Shown here: positions 21,540 to 34,053 of the stretch, piece by piece
Position numbering within the stretch: the stretch's first letter is position 1
Layout of the letters: every line of letters starts with the position of its first letter
From: Ascochyta rabiei
Taxonomy: Eukaryota; Ascomycota; Dothideomycetes; Pleosporales; Didymellaceae
Direction of reading: 5' to 3'
Assembly (NCBI RefSeq): GCF_004011695.2
Contig: NC_082413.1
Coordinates: forward strand, 1,719,001 to 1,783,000
DNA length: 64,000 bases
Notes under the pieces: model-generated
What the model saw: the letters and a program-made list of their open reading frames with translations, nothing else
Database searches by the model: none
What the model was told of the DNA's origin: nothing
Position numbers and translations under genes: made by a program

Positions 21540-23700
21540 TAAGGCCAGAAGCTGTAATAACTACCTGTTATAAATTTGGCTAGATGTTCTAGAGCCAATT
21601 TAAGGCTGCTAAACACGCTCTTCTCTAGGATCTTAGTTCTAGTACTAAATTGTCTATTGCATTAGATGCCTAGACTGTAAGCAATTACCTTATCTTTCTA
21701 GCTATTAAAGGCTACTATATAAACAAGAGCTAGAAATTATAAGAAGTCCTTTTAGACTTTATTCCTATACGCAGAAAACATACAGAATCCTCTATAGCAC
21801 AGCAAGTTCTTTAACTTCTTTAGGAAACTAAAACTACAAAATAACTGCTTACTATTACTTACAACAATGCTAGTAATAACAGTGTATTATTACAGACCTT
21901 AGAGAGGTTACTACAGCAGAACAACATTACTTAAGATAGTAGAGAGAACACTGTTCCTTGTCTTACACATATAATTAACCTTATTATATAAGATATTATT
22001 TACTATCTCTAACTTAAGGTATTACTAGAACTAGAGCATGCACAAAGACTGCAGCAACACTATATTAGGGGTATTAAAAACAGCATGTCTGTTCTAAACT
22101 CTCTCTAGAAGGTAGAAATTATTTATTATATTATTTTATTATATACTAAGTATAACACAGATCTAAGCTATCTGCATTGCAATAGATCTATTACCACAAC
22201 AATTTAAGAGGTTTCTTGCACTATAGAGTAATATTCTAGCAAATTATTAACTATTCGTTATATAAGATGTTAGGACTAGGTAGAACTCTACCTACAATAT
22301 GTGTAAGCGCGCACTAAAGCTTCAGGTCTACATTAATAAATAGTTAGAGCAAGAAATTGCACTAAAGGCACTAAGCTGTAGAGAAGGTGCTTCTATATAT
22401 AACAAGGTAGCAGAAGCTAATTTTAAAGATCTTAAGAAACTTTAACTAGTAGTAACTAAGTAGCAGCACCTGCGGGCTGTTACAATAATGCTACAGCAAT
22501 TTAAGAAGGCATCTAGTGCCCTTAGCAAGACTTATAAGCCCCTCATCTAGCACATCTAGCTAATATATAACTAGCTATTTAATTTCTTAGATTAGATAAC
22601 TAAAGAGCTTAGCAACAACCTAGGTCACGCTAATAACTTAGAATAGCTAGAAGTTGTAAAAGCAGCTACGCAAAAGGGTTGTGTTAAGCTGTCTAAGTAC
22701 TATTTAAAAACAGAGGACAGTTGCAGGTTCTTGTTTAACTGTGCAACTATTTTAGATCTAAGCTAGAAGCTTACTGTGGATAAGGTAATGTTATTACAGC
22801 AGTTTATTACATACTATTACTAACTACATTATAAGGATAATACCTAGGAAGTTTAAGATAAGTATATATACTAAGAGTAATTCTTAAAATACCTAGATTG
22901 TTATAACAATAATAATTTAGGTTACTCTACACAAGTACTTTACAACCCTGTTTAACAGTTAGTAGAAGATAATTAGTTCTAAAAACCCGCAACATTAGTC
23001 TAGCAACCTAATAGGAGCTTCTTATCCTACAGTTAGAGTTTAAACCTGTCTAATAATAATAAGGAGGTGGCTTACACCCGCTAAGAAGGAGAGGCCTATC
23101 TTAGTACCCCTTACATACAATAGGGAGATAGATTTAATCTACTAGACTAGTAGAAGGTTAACGCTGTAACTTATCTATAACTTGCTTGTGTAGCAAAAGA
23201 TATACTTATAGTACTAATAACAGAAGTTAGAGTTAAACAGGTGTTTAACACAGCTAGGGATGTAATTAGAGACTAACAGCATAGGTTATCTGCTACTACA
23301 ATACGCCAGATTATAATTCTAAAGGATTCTCTTGCTTTAGCACAGATACAAGAAGGGGAGGAGACAGCTTTAGATAAGCTAGATAATCTCTTTAAGCTAC
23401 TAGCTTGTCCTAGTCTAGAAACAGAGGTTATAGAAGAAGAGTAACACAGTAGTAGTACTAAAGAAACTGGTCTATTAACTCTATCTTAGCGAGAACAGCA
23501 GCTGCAAAAGAGAGCAAGGCTACTACAGTATTAGAATACATAGTTCTGTAATAAATAGCTGTTATAAATAGAGAAAATCCCAGAATTCTGTCCTCTATTT
23601 AAATCTTTTAAAATTAAGTTCTTTACGTATACAGCATTTCTAAGTAGTATACTATTAAGTATGTTGTCTGTAGTATTATAGAAGATTAGGTAACTTTAAC
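21540..23700 (+). pseudogene. hAT transposase relic with dimerisation domain
   Basis: Plus-strand read-through gives hAT transposase. The N-terminal part of the catalytic region has LSIALDAQTSNNYLIFLAI (near 21655). Then come LLDFIPI, KQLLTITYNNASNNSVLLQ, and ENTVPCLTHIINLIIQDI, matching the family's 'CLAHVINL' block. TRWNSTYNMCKRAL-type sequence (R read as stop) is near 22270. The C-terminal hAT dimerisation domain is near 23230-23310: VFNTARDVI then HRLSATTIRQIIILK. Stops are mainly TAG/TAA. A BED-type finger was not identified. The order of blocks is correct for the family, so the call is firm although edges are approximate. Confidence 0.85.
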
Positions 23701-23704
23701 ATAC

Positions 23705-23939
23705 CCTACCCTACCCCTACCTAACCTCTACCCCTACCCCTGGTCCGTGCAGACTGTACCCTACCCCTACCCCACGCTAGAGGTACCCCTACCCTACCCC
23801 TACCCAACATCCGTGCGGACCCTACCCTACCCCTACCCCATATAGACCCTACCCCTACCCTACCCCTACCTAACGTCCGTGCGGACCGTACCTAACCCCT
23901 ACCCAACCCCAGGGTACCCCCTACCCTTTTGCCAGCGTA
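23705..23939. repeat. Right subterminal C-rich array of the hAT element
   Basis: The complement of the left array: ccctaccctacccctaccc units separated by tccgtgcggacc spacers (three instances or variants), ending cccttttgccagcgta. The internally palindromic gtccgtgcggac spacer differs from the left spacer gggtccacatgggg, so the two ends are not identical. Confidence 0.8.
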
Positions 23940-23947
23940 CCTTTAGT

Positions 23948-26240
23948 AAGGTGCCTGTCTTCTAGTATCCTCTTAGCATCCTTATGTATATTTTGCAGTT
24001 AATAGCTGTATAGACAAACGCATTTATAATATCCTATTATTTTAGTTTAAGATTATATTTTGTAGTAATTACTATTAGCATTCTAAGTAACTAGCCTGTA
24101 AGTGTTACTGTATACGTGTCTTGTAACGTCATATTACATTATTAGTCTCCTCTAACTACAAGCCTTACTTTACACTTATTAAGGTAGTAGTGTTTGTTAA
24201 ACTTATATATATAGACCTACATACAGTTAAGTATTTATTATCTAGACTTCTAGACTAGAGCTGCTAGAACTTTAGTCTATAACTCTATTTGTTTATAGCT
24301 TTGTAGGTGTTTGTTTTCTGCTTGTTTAAATATCTTGTAGAGAGGGTGCTCCTCTAACTTTAAGTATGCTGTAGGTAATAGCAGGAGTTTATTCTAATGC
24401 AGCTTAATTCCCTTTACTATAATCCTCTTTAATTAAGCTTTATTAAAAGGTTTTCCTTTATGTTAACTAAGGTGTCTTACCTTAGTGCCTGCTATAAATG
24501 CAGCTGCCTACAGCGTTGTTATAGACGTTCCTTAGTCTTATTTAAGTTAGTCTGTTGTCTTATTGTAGCTTATCTATTTAGTTAGGAATACTACTAGCAG
24601 AGGATTTAGTAGAGGCGTTAGGTATGCCTCTATAATCTTCCTACCTTAGTAATATTAGGGTTGTTTAGCACGCAGAGTATCCTCCTGCGTTATCTTATCC
24701 TTATAGAAAGTTTTAGTTTTAGGTATATAGCTCTATATAGCTAGGAGTTTAACTATACTAATCTAAGTTATAATTTCCTCTAACATGTTGTGTATAAGGT
24801 TATCTTTAATATCCTCTATTTTACTATTAAATATTATTTCTTTATTAAACACTACATTATAGGTGCTAATTACTTTAGCTATTAATAGGACCTAGATTTA
24901 GTATATGTTGGTAGACTAGTATCCTACTAAGTACCTAATCTATGCCTTTAGGTCTAGTCTTTATAGCCTTAATTTTCTTTAATAAGTGTTATTAGTTATA
25001 GTAGATGCTTTGCATCTGTATGCTCTTAAGTAAGCCTAGTTTAGTTTTTAATATCTAGTAACTATGCTATTTATAGCAGCTGCGCGCATAAAGAATATTT
25101 TATACAGTAATCTCTACTTATTTAGATAATTTAGCGTCTAATTGTATAGGTATACTGCCGCTCTAGTAGTTTCTCGCTAGAGTTCCTATAGTAGATTTGT
25201 GTCTAGTTAAATTATATATGCCTTCTCTTTTATTATACCTCCTAAGCGTTCTACTCGTCTATTTTAAGCTTATGTGTCTAGAGTAGAAGGCTTAAGTCTT
25301 ATTAAGAGGGACGTGCACTATCTCTTAACCTATTGTTTAACTATAACAATTTTATTATCTGTCTTAATTACCTTAACTGTAATATTAAACTGTTTCTTTA
25401 AGAACTAGGCAAAGATCCTAAGTAGACAGATAATAGATCTTACAGGCCTATTGTCCTTAAAGTAGAAGTCCTACACGTACTAAGAGTGTTAGCAGGTAAT
25501 AAGCATTTAACTCTTTTCCTTATTAAAGCTTCCTACTTTATATTTATAGAAGTCTATAGCTATTTATTTACCTAGGCCTTTATTATTTAGTTATAGGGTT
25601 CTTTGTATTTAATACTTTAATTTTAATTATCTATATGCGTTATATTACACTATTATAATACCTTTAATCTTTACCCCCTTAGATTAATACATAAGGTGCT
25701 TAATTGCAGATAGTTCTGGATCTCTAAGCCTCTTATGCTATATTATAGCCGTTACTCTCTATAGTAATCTTCTATTATAATTTATACGCACATAGAGTGC
25801 TACTATAGCTGTATTTAGTTGTTTAATAACCTACTATGTAAAGCTCTCTGTTAGGATAGCTATAATGTTGCTGTTTCTTTAACGTAGCGTTGTTAGATCT
25901 TCTTAGTTATCCTACTATATTCCTTGTCTTTAGAGTAACCTAAATAATACTAGGTTACAGAGGAAATCTAGGCACTACGCAACATTGTCTAAGCGTAGTA
26001 CTTATTTACCTTAAGATCCCTCTGCTAATATATTAACAGTACTATATCCTTATATCTAGACCTTAGAGTTCCTAGTCTAGATATAATCTCCTATTACTAG
26101 CTAGCGTACGTCTCTAAGTCTTAAGAGGTTATTACAGATATGCGTAGTTAAGCCAGAATCTAGGAGAAATGCCTTCTTTAATAGATATCCTTAATTACTT
26201 ACACTACATGCTGCTTTTATACTACCTTTATTATCCTAAG
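23948..26240 (-). pseudogene. copia pol remnant (protease, integrase, RT N-terminus)
   Basis: Minus-strand read-through continues copia pol on the far side of the hAT insertion. The protease is clearest: FLLDSGLTTHICNNLLRL followed by VIGDYIQT (26110-26190), matching the family's 'DSGATxHIC' box. The integrase and early RT lie between this and 23948, inferred from position and weaker matches. The frame is broken by many stops. Confidence 0.65.
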
Positions 26241-26379
26241 TAATTTTTTAGCTATCTAGGTACTTAACAATCTTGTCTAGTGTTTAAGACGTCTTAATGT
26301 GTAGAGTAATTAATTAAGACGCTGTTATTATTTGCAGTTACTTAGTCCCTTAAGACATTGCCTGTATTCTCTTTTATAA

Positions 26380-27600
26380 CTTACTATTATGTTTAAGCTT
26401 ATACTGTACTAGTTTTACAACACCTCTATTTAGCTTAAACTACTTAGGTGCCTTAGCTGTATTTATATAGTAGTAGTTAGATATATTATAACACTGTTTA
26501 CAGGTAGGATATATATCTTTAGCTCTTACTGTATTCCTCTCTAGGAACTGCTTAGTTCTGGCACTTTAGCTATCTATCTTTCTTTTGCTTTGCCTAGGGT
26601 TTCCCTAGCCTTAATAATTATTATTAGATAGCGCTCTTAGTTTTCTACTAAAGGCGTCCCTTTAGAGGTTTAAGTTAGATTTACTACTTACTACGTATAA
26701 TGCCTCTCCTACTATAAAGGCACTCTTAGGCTTCCCTCTTAGTATATGTTAAAGGCTTATATAATTATAGAAGAGTTTTATTATTCTTTTCCTGTTTATA
26801 GCTTTCTTATTATATATAGTCTAGGTTAATGCTATCTTAGATACAGAGCCTAGAAAATTATTAATAACAGCTTATGTTTACATAACCTTAGCTACCTTAA
26901 GGGTCTTAGCTTAAGTTACTGCCTAATCGTATTTACTTAGCTATGTCTTCTAATTTATAGTTATTTGCATTAGTCTAAGTGCAGCGTAGTATCTTTCTTA
27001 TACTTACGCCTGTTCTTTGTCTACGTCTACTCTAACAGTGTCTTAGAGGGTAGTTATCTATTTACGCAGCGTTCTATTTTCTATACAGTAGCTTAGCTGT
27101 AGATATAGTATTACTGTTATAAGAATATACTTAACTGTTCTTAATATTTTACTTTTCTTATTTTAATAGTCTGTCTTAAGTATCTTGTATAACTTAAGGT
27201 AAAGCTTATAGTCTTTACAATCTTCTTTATATACCTCTTATCCCTTTTCTAAGAGGTCTAATACCTGTATTAGGATTGTAGGTGTTTGCAGTATAGTTGT
27301 TAACATGTCTATTACTTTATGTGTTGTTCTACGCATTCTGCTTTAACCTGCTTAGATAGTCTGTAATAATATAGTTAAGGTGTTACTTATACTTATTGCT
27401 AGTTTGTATTACATAACTTCTAGAGGTAGTAGCACCTCTAGTTATATGCGTTAGAGTTGCACCCCTTTAGGGTCTGCTAGCAGCCATATATCTTGCAACT
27501 AGCACTTAATCTTAAGTTAGCAGTACTAGGAGACCTAGTTGCTTAAGTTAGTGAGAAAAACTGTTGCGTCCCTCTAGCTTTAGCTAGTTGCTATTTTGCT
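26380..27600 (-). pseudogene. copia gag remnant
   Basis: Minus-strand sequence between the right (5') LTR and the protease. A degraded zinc-knuckle-like stretch is visible near 26500 (YPTCKQCYNISNYYYIN, with the expected H apparently mutated to Y). The rest is weakly conserved, as is usual for gag, so the call rests mainly on position. Confidence 0.5.
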
Positions 27601-27640
27601 TGTTGTTAGCGCTTATTGTAGCAGCAGTAAGACTCTTAAT

Positions 27641-27808
27641 TGTTATATTAGATAGTAATAGTAATAAGTTAATAATAATGTATTAATGTTGTGTTGTGGT
27701 TCTATGTAAGGGTGATTTTTGTCTTATCTAGGTTCTGGTAGGGGCCCCTGCACAGTTTCTTAGCAGGTATATCGCCTAACCCATTTCTCTAATACCTTTC
27801 ATTTAACA
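27641..27808 (-). repeat. Right (5') LTR of the copia element
   Basis: 168 bp starting tgttatattagatag and ending cctttcatttaaca, followed by the GCATT duplication. Confidence 0.9.
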
Positions 27809-28129
27809 GCATTACACTCTTAGATAGTCTATATAATACTAGGAAGGTGTTCTTCTATACTAATTCTCCTATATTTGCTTTTAATTGTAACTGTATAACG
27901 TAGCATGTAACTTTCTTTATCTCCTTATATTAGAAATAGCTATAATAGGCTAAAAGATGTCTGCTTCAGCTAGTCTGTATTTCTTAGAGTAAGGTAGGGT
28001 TATGTTTTCCCTTAGCGTAAACTATTAAACACTTATTAATTAAAAAACCCCTATAGGGAAAAATTATAATTAAGTAAAGGTATTTAGCCTTTTCAGTCTC
28101 CCTCTTTTTTAGACTTTAACCTTAACGTC

Positions 28130-31100
28130 TTATTACGCAGTCTAAGTAGTTACTTTATTATTTTCTAGTATTGTTTTAGCGCTTCTTTAGAAAGATTTAT
28201 GCTAATTTCCTAGGAATTTTCTAAGTTAGGGAATCTGTCCCACTTAATAAGGTATTCCTACTGTCTGTTAGCTAGTTACCTTCTGTTAAGGACCTTTTCT
28301 ACATCCTACACCTTCTCTTCCCTCTTAACTATAGGTTCTTGTATTTGTTTCTATATAATTAAGAGTTAACTTTTTAGTGTATATAGGTCTAGTAGTAACG
28401 CATAGAATACTAGGTAGATTCCTTTTATTTCTAGCAGGTCTACTCTGTATGCACTCGGGCTAATCTAGGCTATAATAGTCCTAGGTCCTAGGTATTTCTA
28501 GTCTAGCTTCTTTTTTAGGCGTACTGTCCTAATATTCTTACTAGAGACTAGTACTTTATCGCCTACTTTAAAGGGTGCTAGTAGTTGTTTCTTATCTAAG
28601 TATTTCTTTTAATACTTGTTTAACTTTTCTATATTTGCTTAACAGGTAGCCTATAAGGTAATAACTCTAGCAGCCAATTCCTTTATAAGGGGAGATTCTC
28701 TACCTTTTAATGCTAAAGTAGGCTAATCTGTACTCCTTAGATCTATACTATAACAGGCTTAGAAAGGTGTTACGTTTATAGATGCGTAAATGCTATTATT
28801 ATACATAAATTCTGTAATTAAAATCTATAAGGCCTAATTATCTTATTCTAGAGTATAGTAGCAACATAAGTATTGTTTAAGAGTCTAATTTTGCCTTTCT
28901 GTTTAGCCATCTGTCTAGGGATAATAGGCTAACGTTAAGACTTGTCTTAAGTTTAAATAGTAGTTAAAGGTTTCCTACGTCTTTAAGTTTATCAGCAGCC
29001 CCTAATCTAAGATAATTTGTGCTGGCGCACTATATAAGCAGATAATTTCTCTAATCTAGGTGTGTACTAGATCTTTTCCATCCTAATTAGCTCTAGCTAG
29101 TATATAGTATAATATTTTAGTTAATTTGTATACTACTACTAGTATAGAGTTATACACCAGCCTAGCTACCTTACTAGAGGGTAATTCTGTAATAAAATCT
29201 ATTATTACGTCCTCCTATAGTTAGCTTAGCACTAGTAAAGGTTGTAATAACCTATATAGTTTGTGTTAGGCAGTAGTTAATCTCCTACATACTAAGCAGT
29301 TGTAGTAGTAGTTAGATACGTCCTTAGTAATGCCCTTCTAGGTGTATCTGCGCTGAATCTTCTCTAAGGTCCTTTGTGCTCTAAAGTGTCGTAACATTAG
29401 GTTATTGTAACGTTCTTTAATAACTCGCACTTTATCTTTTAGCCTCATAAGTAAGATACGCCTCTCCTTAGCTATATTATATTTTTCTAGGTTATTTTGT
29501 CCTATTTTAATGTTGCTTAACTCTTTTTTAGTGCTAGAGAGTTTATCTGTGTTGTCTAAGTCTGTTGTTAGCTCTATATAACTGTTCTCTCTTAACTCTT
29601 CTCTTTTAAGGTCTCTTATGTCCTTTCTTCCTTTTATAGACAAACAAAGGGTTATAGCTACTACTAGGGGAGTATTAGGGTTCCTCCTAGTTAGGATCTC
29701 CTAAAGTAGTTATATAAAAGCCTTATTATACTTTTATAAGGGGTCTTACGCCTCTCTTATATAATTAGGACACTGTAAGGGTCTATCTGTAGGGTTTGTA
29801 GACCCTAGGTAATAAGTAATTACAAAGTTAAACTTAGATAACACTAAGTATGCCCTTACTTACTAATAGCTAAGAACCTTTGTCTCTATAAACTATTTTA
29901 GGTTTTAGTAATCTGTTAGGATCTTAAAGAAGGTACTGTCTAAGTATCTTTGCTAATACTGTAGGCTCTAGACAATTACAAGAAGTTTCTAGTTATAAGT
30001 ATTATAGTTGTACTCTACTTAGATTAACTTCTTTAAATAGAAGTCTACAGGCCTCTATTAGGCCAGCTTCCCCTCCCTAGGGACTAGTTAACTGAGGATT
30101 CCTGAGATAGCGCCTCTAGAGGCATCTACTTCTATCCTAGTCTGCCTCCTAGGTATAAAATAAACTAAGATAGGTACGTTAATAAATAAATCCTTTATAT
30201 TCTAGAAAGTTTATAGGGATTCTTTACTTAGCTTAGGAGGCTAACTCTCCTCCTTCCTTATTACCTAACCAGATTTAGCCAAATTTAGCCCTTTCTAGGT
30301 TAATTAGGTTAATAGCAAAGCTAATTTAGAAAACACTATAATAAACCTCTAATAGTAGTTTATAAAGCCTATAAATACTTAGATATTATAAACTATACGC
30401 AGGATTAGCTATTCTTAGATTGTTTTAACCCTGTCTAGGTTAATACTTACCCCTTTAGGTAAGACTATGTACCTAAGGTACTCTGTACGTTAATAGTGCT
30501 ATTTACACTTATCTAAGCGTATATAGAGGTTTGCTTTGTAAAGCCTCTCTAAGACCTTCTTAACGTGTCTAATATAGTCTTCCTCTGTCTTAGAGTATAC
30601 TAATATGTTGTCTAGGTATATAATATAAGTTACATTAACTAATCCTATTAGTGCCTTATTTATATAGGCCTAAAATTAGGCAGGAGTATTTATAAGTCTA
30701 AACAGCATTACTATATACTTAAAATATCTATACCTAGTTTAAAAAGCAGTCTTCTACTTATCTTCTTCCTTAATTTAGATATAGTAATACGCCTTATGTA
30801 CATCTAGTTTAGTATAGAACGTAGCTTACGCTAGTTGTTTTAGTAACTCTATAATTAGTAGCAATAGATAGTAGTTTTTAACTGTTATCTTGTTTAGATC
30901 TCTATAGTCTACACATAGTTATAGGTTACTGTCTTTCTTCTTTAAAAAGAGAATAGGTGCCCCTGCTAGTAACCTTAAGTGTTATATCCAGCCACGTTGT
31001 AGATATTCTGCTAGATACTTCCTAAGTATCTCTAATTCTGTTGTAGATAGTCTGTACAACAGTTAGTAGAAGGGAGTAGCTTCTTCTGCAATATTAATTG

Positions 31101-31720
31101 CTAGGTTATACTCTCTATACTCTAGTAGGACCTAAGTATTATCCTCTAATCCTAAGTACGCATATTTGCGATACACTTCTAGAATTAGGCTCTTCTTAGC
31201 AGATATTAGGTTGTATATACCTACTAAGTTTACTATATATATATAAATATCTACTAAGGGACTTCTTATAGTGCGTTTAAACTCTTTAGTATCTTCTAAC
31301 ACTATTTTCTTTAGTTTAGGAGAGTCCCTATACTTCTTCCCTTAGAAGAGTATACACTAGCTTAAATAGCTTAGCTTAGGGTTTATCTAGTTAATTTAGG
31401 GTAATCTAAGGTATATCTTATACCTTTATAGGTCTGTAACTATAAAAGGTATCTGTTAGACCTCCTGTCTTCTATAGGAGTTAACAATAGATACTTCTAC
31501 TGTAGTTACTCTATAGATAGGTAATTCGGCTCTGCCTACACCTTTAGCTACTATTTTATTTAATAGTGTAACCTCTAGATCCTACTCCTTTGCTAGAAGA
31601 ACTAAAATTAAGTTTAGTTATAACCCTCTATCTATTAAGGCTTCTATATTCTCTATATTGCCTATAGATGCTTTAACTATAAGTAGGCATATATATTCTA
31701 GATACACTGCCTTATAAAGA
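28130..31720 (-). pseudogene. Chromovirus pol remnant (protease-RT-RNase H-integrase-chromodomain)
   Basis: Minus-strand read-through reveals a full chromovirus pol. Protease: ENIEALIDRGL (about 31650), where the family has D-S/T-G. RT: LAGAPILFLKKKDSN, FYTKLDVHKAYYYI and the active-site box IIYLDNILVYSK (30590-30625). RNase H: IEVDASRGAISGILSQ and a YNQKLLVIV block. Integrase: an HHCC-like LRHFRAQRTLEKIQRRYT at 29340-29400, then LAYYPQTDGQTERQNQTLKQ, and a GPY-type KVGDKVLVSS..LGPRTI. Chromodomain at about 28190-28330: VEKVLNRRQLANRQQEYLIK then WDRFPN. The chromodomain marks the chromovirus clade and implies targeting to methylated-histone chromatin (family knowledge). A 101-codon piece at 29338-29643 is free of stops. 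Confidence 0.9.
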
Positions 31721-31799
31721 GAGATATTCTTCTTCTTCTCTTTAGACAATTTAATATAGGCTACAAGAGAGGAGATTAGCTCTTAGGTTACTTATCTTT

Positions 31800-32900
31800 T
31801 CCTAACTTATCTAGAGCAGGGTCTTTCTAATTTAACTTTAGCTTTAGGCAGTTAGGGTAGTAGTAACTAGTTTCTCTATACTTAGGGCACGCGTTTTAGG
31901 CCTTATATAGCCCGTCTTAGCCCTTTTTACCCTTTACTAGCCCCTTACAGAACTTCTTAGACTTAAATAACTTTTTTAGAGTTTTTATGTTCCTTTCTAA
32001 CCTAGAGTTACTAAATTAGCGCTTCTGTAGTCCTTTGTTAGTTGTCTTACCCTTAGCTAGAGTCTTCTTAGGTAGCTGTTAGCTATGCTAACCTAGTCTC
32101 TAGTTAATAATATTAGCTTATTCCTCTACCTTTAGGATTATGTCCCTTTAATTATAGGAGATAAGGAATAAGTCCTTTTATATGCTAGAGAGCAGTATAG
32201 TAATATATTCTAGGACTTAAAACTCTAGTATATATAAGTTGCCTAGTTCCTCCTATAATAGACGTATAAAGTCTAGTAGATCTATAAGAGACTAAGATTT
32301 CTACTACTTATATTACTTTAAGGATTTATACGCTGCTTACTTGTGTTTAGCTAGCGTTTCTAGAGTATCTAGCATAATTCTTTTTAGCTCTTACTATATT
32401 AGTTCCTAGGTTAGTTAACTATAGTAGTTAGTTGTGCAGTAGGCCTGCTACAACGTCTTTAGGTTCTCTAAGAGGTACCTTACGCTAAAGTTAATCTTTT
32501 ATTCCTCTATAAGGAAATTAACTAGAGATTAGAGGAAGTATCTCTTATAATCTCTCTTTTAATAATTTTATTTAGTGTAGTTGTGCTTTACATACTTCTA
32601 TAGAGGTTTAGGTTATAGAAGATTTATAGATAGAGAAGATTATAGTTTTTCTACTTCTTCTAGTACTTTTTAGAAGGATAGGATTATTACTAGATCTCCT
32701 TTGTTATATTTGCGTCTAAGTTTATAAAAAAAAGAAAGTTTCTTATAGTCTTTTATCTCTTATAACTATTTATGCAAGTTTTCTAACTCCTGTTATTAAT
32801 TACCTACTTCTAGGCTATTCTAGCCTTCTTTAGCTAAAGCTGCCCTATAGATACAAATTCTAAGGTAAGGTGTACTACCTAGAGGACCTACAGATCCTCT
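31800..32900 (-). pseudogene. Chromovirus gag remnant with zinc knuckle
   Basis: Upstream of protease on the minus strand. A degraded CCHC knuckle is visible near 31860-31900 (ACPKYRETSYYYPNCLK, resembling C-x2-C-x4-H-x4-C with the H changed to Y and one C altered). Stops are frequent. Confidence 0.6.
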
Positions 32901-33095
32901 TAAGGTACCACAGATACTTAGTGTCTGTTAAGGTATCTCCTTATCTATAGAGGGAGGTGTTACCTTATACTTTACTAGCCCTCCTATAGGTAGGTTGTCT
33001 TAGTCCCTCTCTAAAGACAGTAAGCCTAAATAATTTAGTTTAAGACTTATAGTAGCTTAGGTCTATCTTTAATTATAATATAAGAGTAATTAGAA

Positions 33096-33297
33096 TATAA
33101 AGAGTATATAAAGTAATTACAAGAAAGGATAGAGTTAAAGAGGATAGTAGGTGTATTAAGGTACGTAGTGTGTAGTAACAAGACTAATTACTAGAGTATT
33201 AGTAATAACCTCTAACACCTTTATATAGTCTGGGCTGACTAGCCCTATAGTAGCTCGCCAAGACAGGTAGAGGTACCCCTAGGCCCAGCGCCTGACA
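33096..33297 (-). repeat. Right (5') LTR of the chromovirus
   Basis: 202 bp starting tataaagag (TG mutated to TA) and ending gcgcctgaca, followed by the GTAGC duplication at 33298-33302. Confidence 0.92.
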
Positions 33298-33850
33298 GTA
33301 GCTAGCTAGGCCTTCTCTAGATACTGCTTCTATACTTTATTCTAATACAGTTTCTCTTCTCTCTTCTCTCTTCTCCCTTCTCTATTCTCCCTTCTCCCTT
33401 CTCCCTTCTCCCTTCTCCCTTCTCCCTTCTCCCTTCTCCCTTCTCCCTTCTCCCTTCTCTCTTCTCCCTTCTCTATTCTTTATTTGTTTTATTCTGTTAA
33501 TTCCCTATTACTTTAAAGCGTGTTGTTAATTCTGGTACAGGTATGGTTAGATTAGGTGATAATAGGATAATAGATAAAGGATTAGGAGGGTATTATTAGA
33601 TAGGGAAAGGAGAGTAGGATATGCGTTAGAGTACACAAGTAGCTAGCTAGGCCTTCTCTAGATACTACTTCTATACTTTGTTCTAATACAGTTTCTCTTC
33701 TCCCTTCTCCCTTCTCTATTCTTTATTTGTTTTATTCTGTTAATTCCCTATTACTTTAAAGTGTGTTGTTAATTCTGGTACAGGTATGGTTAGATTAGGT
33801 GATAACAGGATAATAGATAAACGTGAAGAATAAAGGATAAAAGGGAGAGA
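33298..33850. repeat. ~250-bp tandem repeat array, right part
   Basis: The array interrupted at 5052 resumes at gtagctagctaggcc. Copies start at about 33320 and 33661. The first has a long CT tract, with about 17 repeats of cttctccc-type heptamers at 33360-33475. RIP-type changes fade by about 33830, and GC-rich single-copy DNA begins. Confidence 0.88.
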
Positions 33851-34053
33851 TAAGGGTTAGATGAAGAGAGTGGGATAGTTAGAGGTAGGACGAGAAGTAG
33901 AGTAGAAGTAGCAGCTAGGCTTTGTCTGAATGGATGGTTGAGGTGAGGCTTGGCTTGGCTTGGCTTGGCTTTGAGGCGGCCATGGCCCGGCCCCACTTTG
34001 AACACAAAACGATAGCGTACGCCCTACCAGTAGTACATGGTGGAGATGACGGG

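Larger units (their letters stand above)
17350..23939 (+). mobile_element. hAT DNA transposon with accessory gene region (inactivated)
   Basis: 6,590 bp bounded by an 8-bp target duplication CCTTTAGT (17342-17349, 23940-23947) and 16-bp inverted ends, TACGGTGGCAAAAGGG on the left and TACGCTGGCAAAAGGG on the complement of the right. An 8-bp duplication and a GGCAAAAGGG-type terminus are hAT hallmarks. Both ends continue into G-rich subterminal arrays (GGGTAGGGG units; TCCACAT or TCCGTGCGGAC spacers). Inside, on the plus strand, are a tandem 238-bp repeat, an accessory gene-like region and a hAT transposase relic. It is larger than typical 3-5 kb hAT elements because of the accessory region. 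Confidence 0.9.
15956..27808 (-). mobile_element. Ty1/copia retrotransposon (inactivated, interrupted by a hAT element)
   Basis: 11,853 bp including the hAT insertion, about 5.3 kb without it. LTRs are 167-168 bp (15956-16122 and 27641-27808) with a perfect 5-bp target duplication GCATT (15951-15955, 27809-27813). Minus orientation follows from the purine tract beside the left LTR (reverse complement of caccccctta) and from gag, protease and RT-RNase H reading right to left. RT-RNase H at the far 3' end, immediately before the LTR, is the Ty1/copia arrangement. All frames carry multiple stops. Confidence 0.9.
5053..33297 (-). mobile_element. Ty3/gypsy chromovirus (outer element of the nest)
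   Basis: A complete but inactivated LTR retrotransposon, 28,245 bp with nested insertions and roughly 7.3 kb without them. It has 202-bp LTRs at both ends (left begins TG, right ends CA) and a perfect 5-bp target duplication GTAGC (5048-5052 and 33298-33302), which falls inside the tandem repeat unit. Orientation is minus: a purine-rich tract (reverse complement of cctcccttcttt) abuts the left LTR, and gag, protease, RT, RNase H, integrase and chromodomain read right to left. Pol remnants are recognisable but full of TAG/TAA stops. The segment between the chromodomain and the left LTR carries an opposite-strand gene relic and received all three secondary insertions. Confidence 0.93.

Noticed and set aside
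29338..29643. Independent 101-codon gene
   Set aside because: It is the stop-free part of chromovirus pol between RNase H and integrase, including the HHCC-like region.
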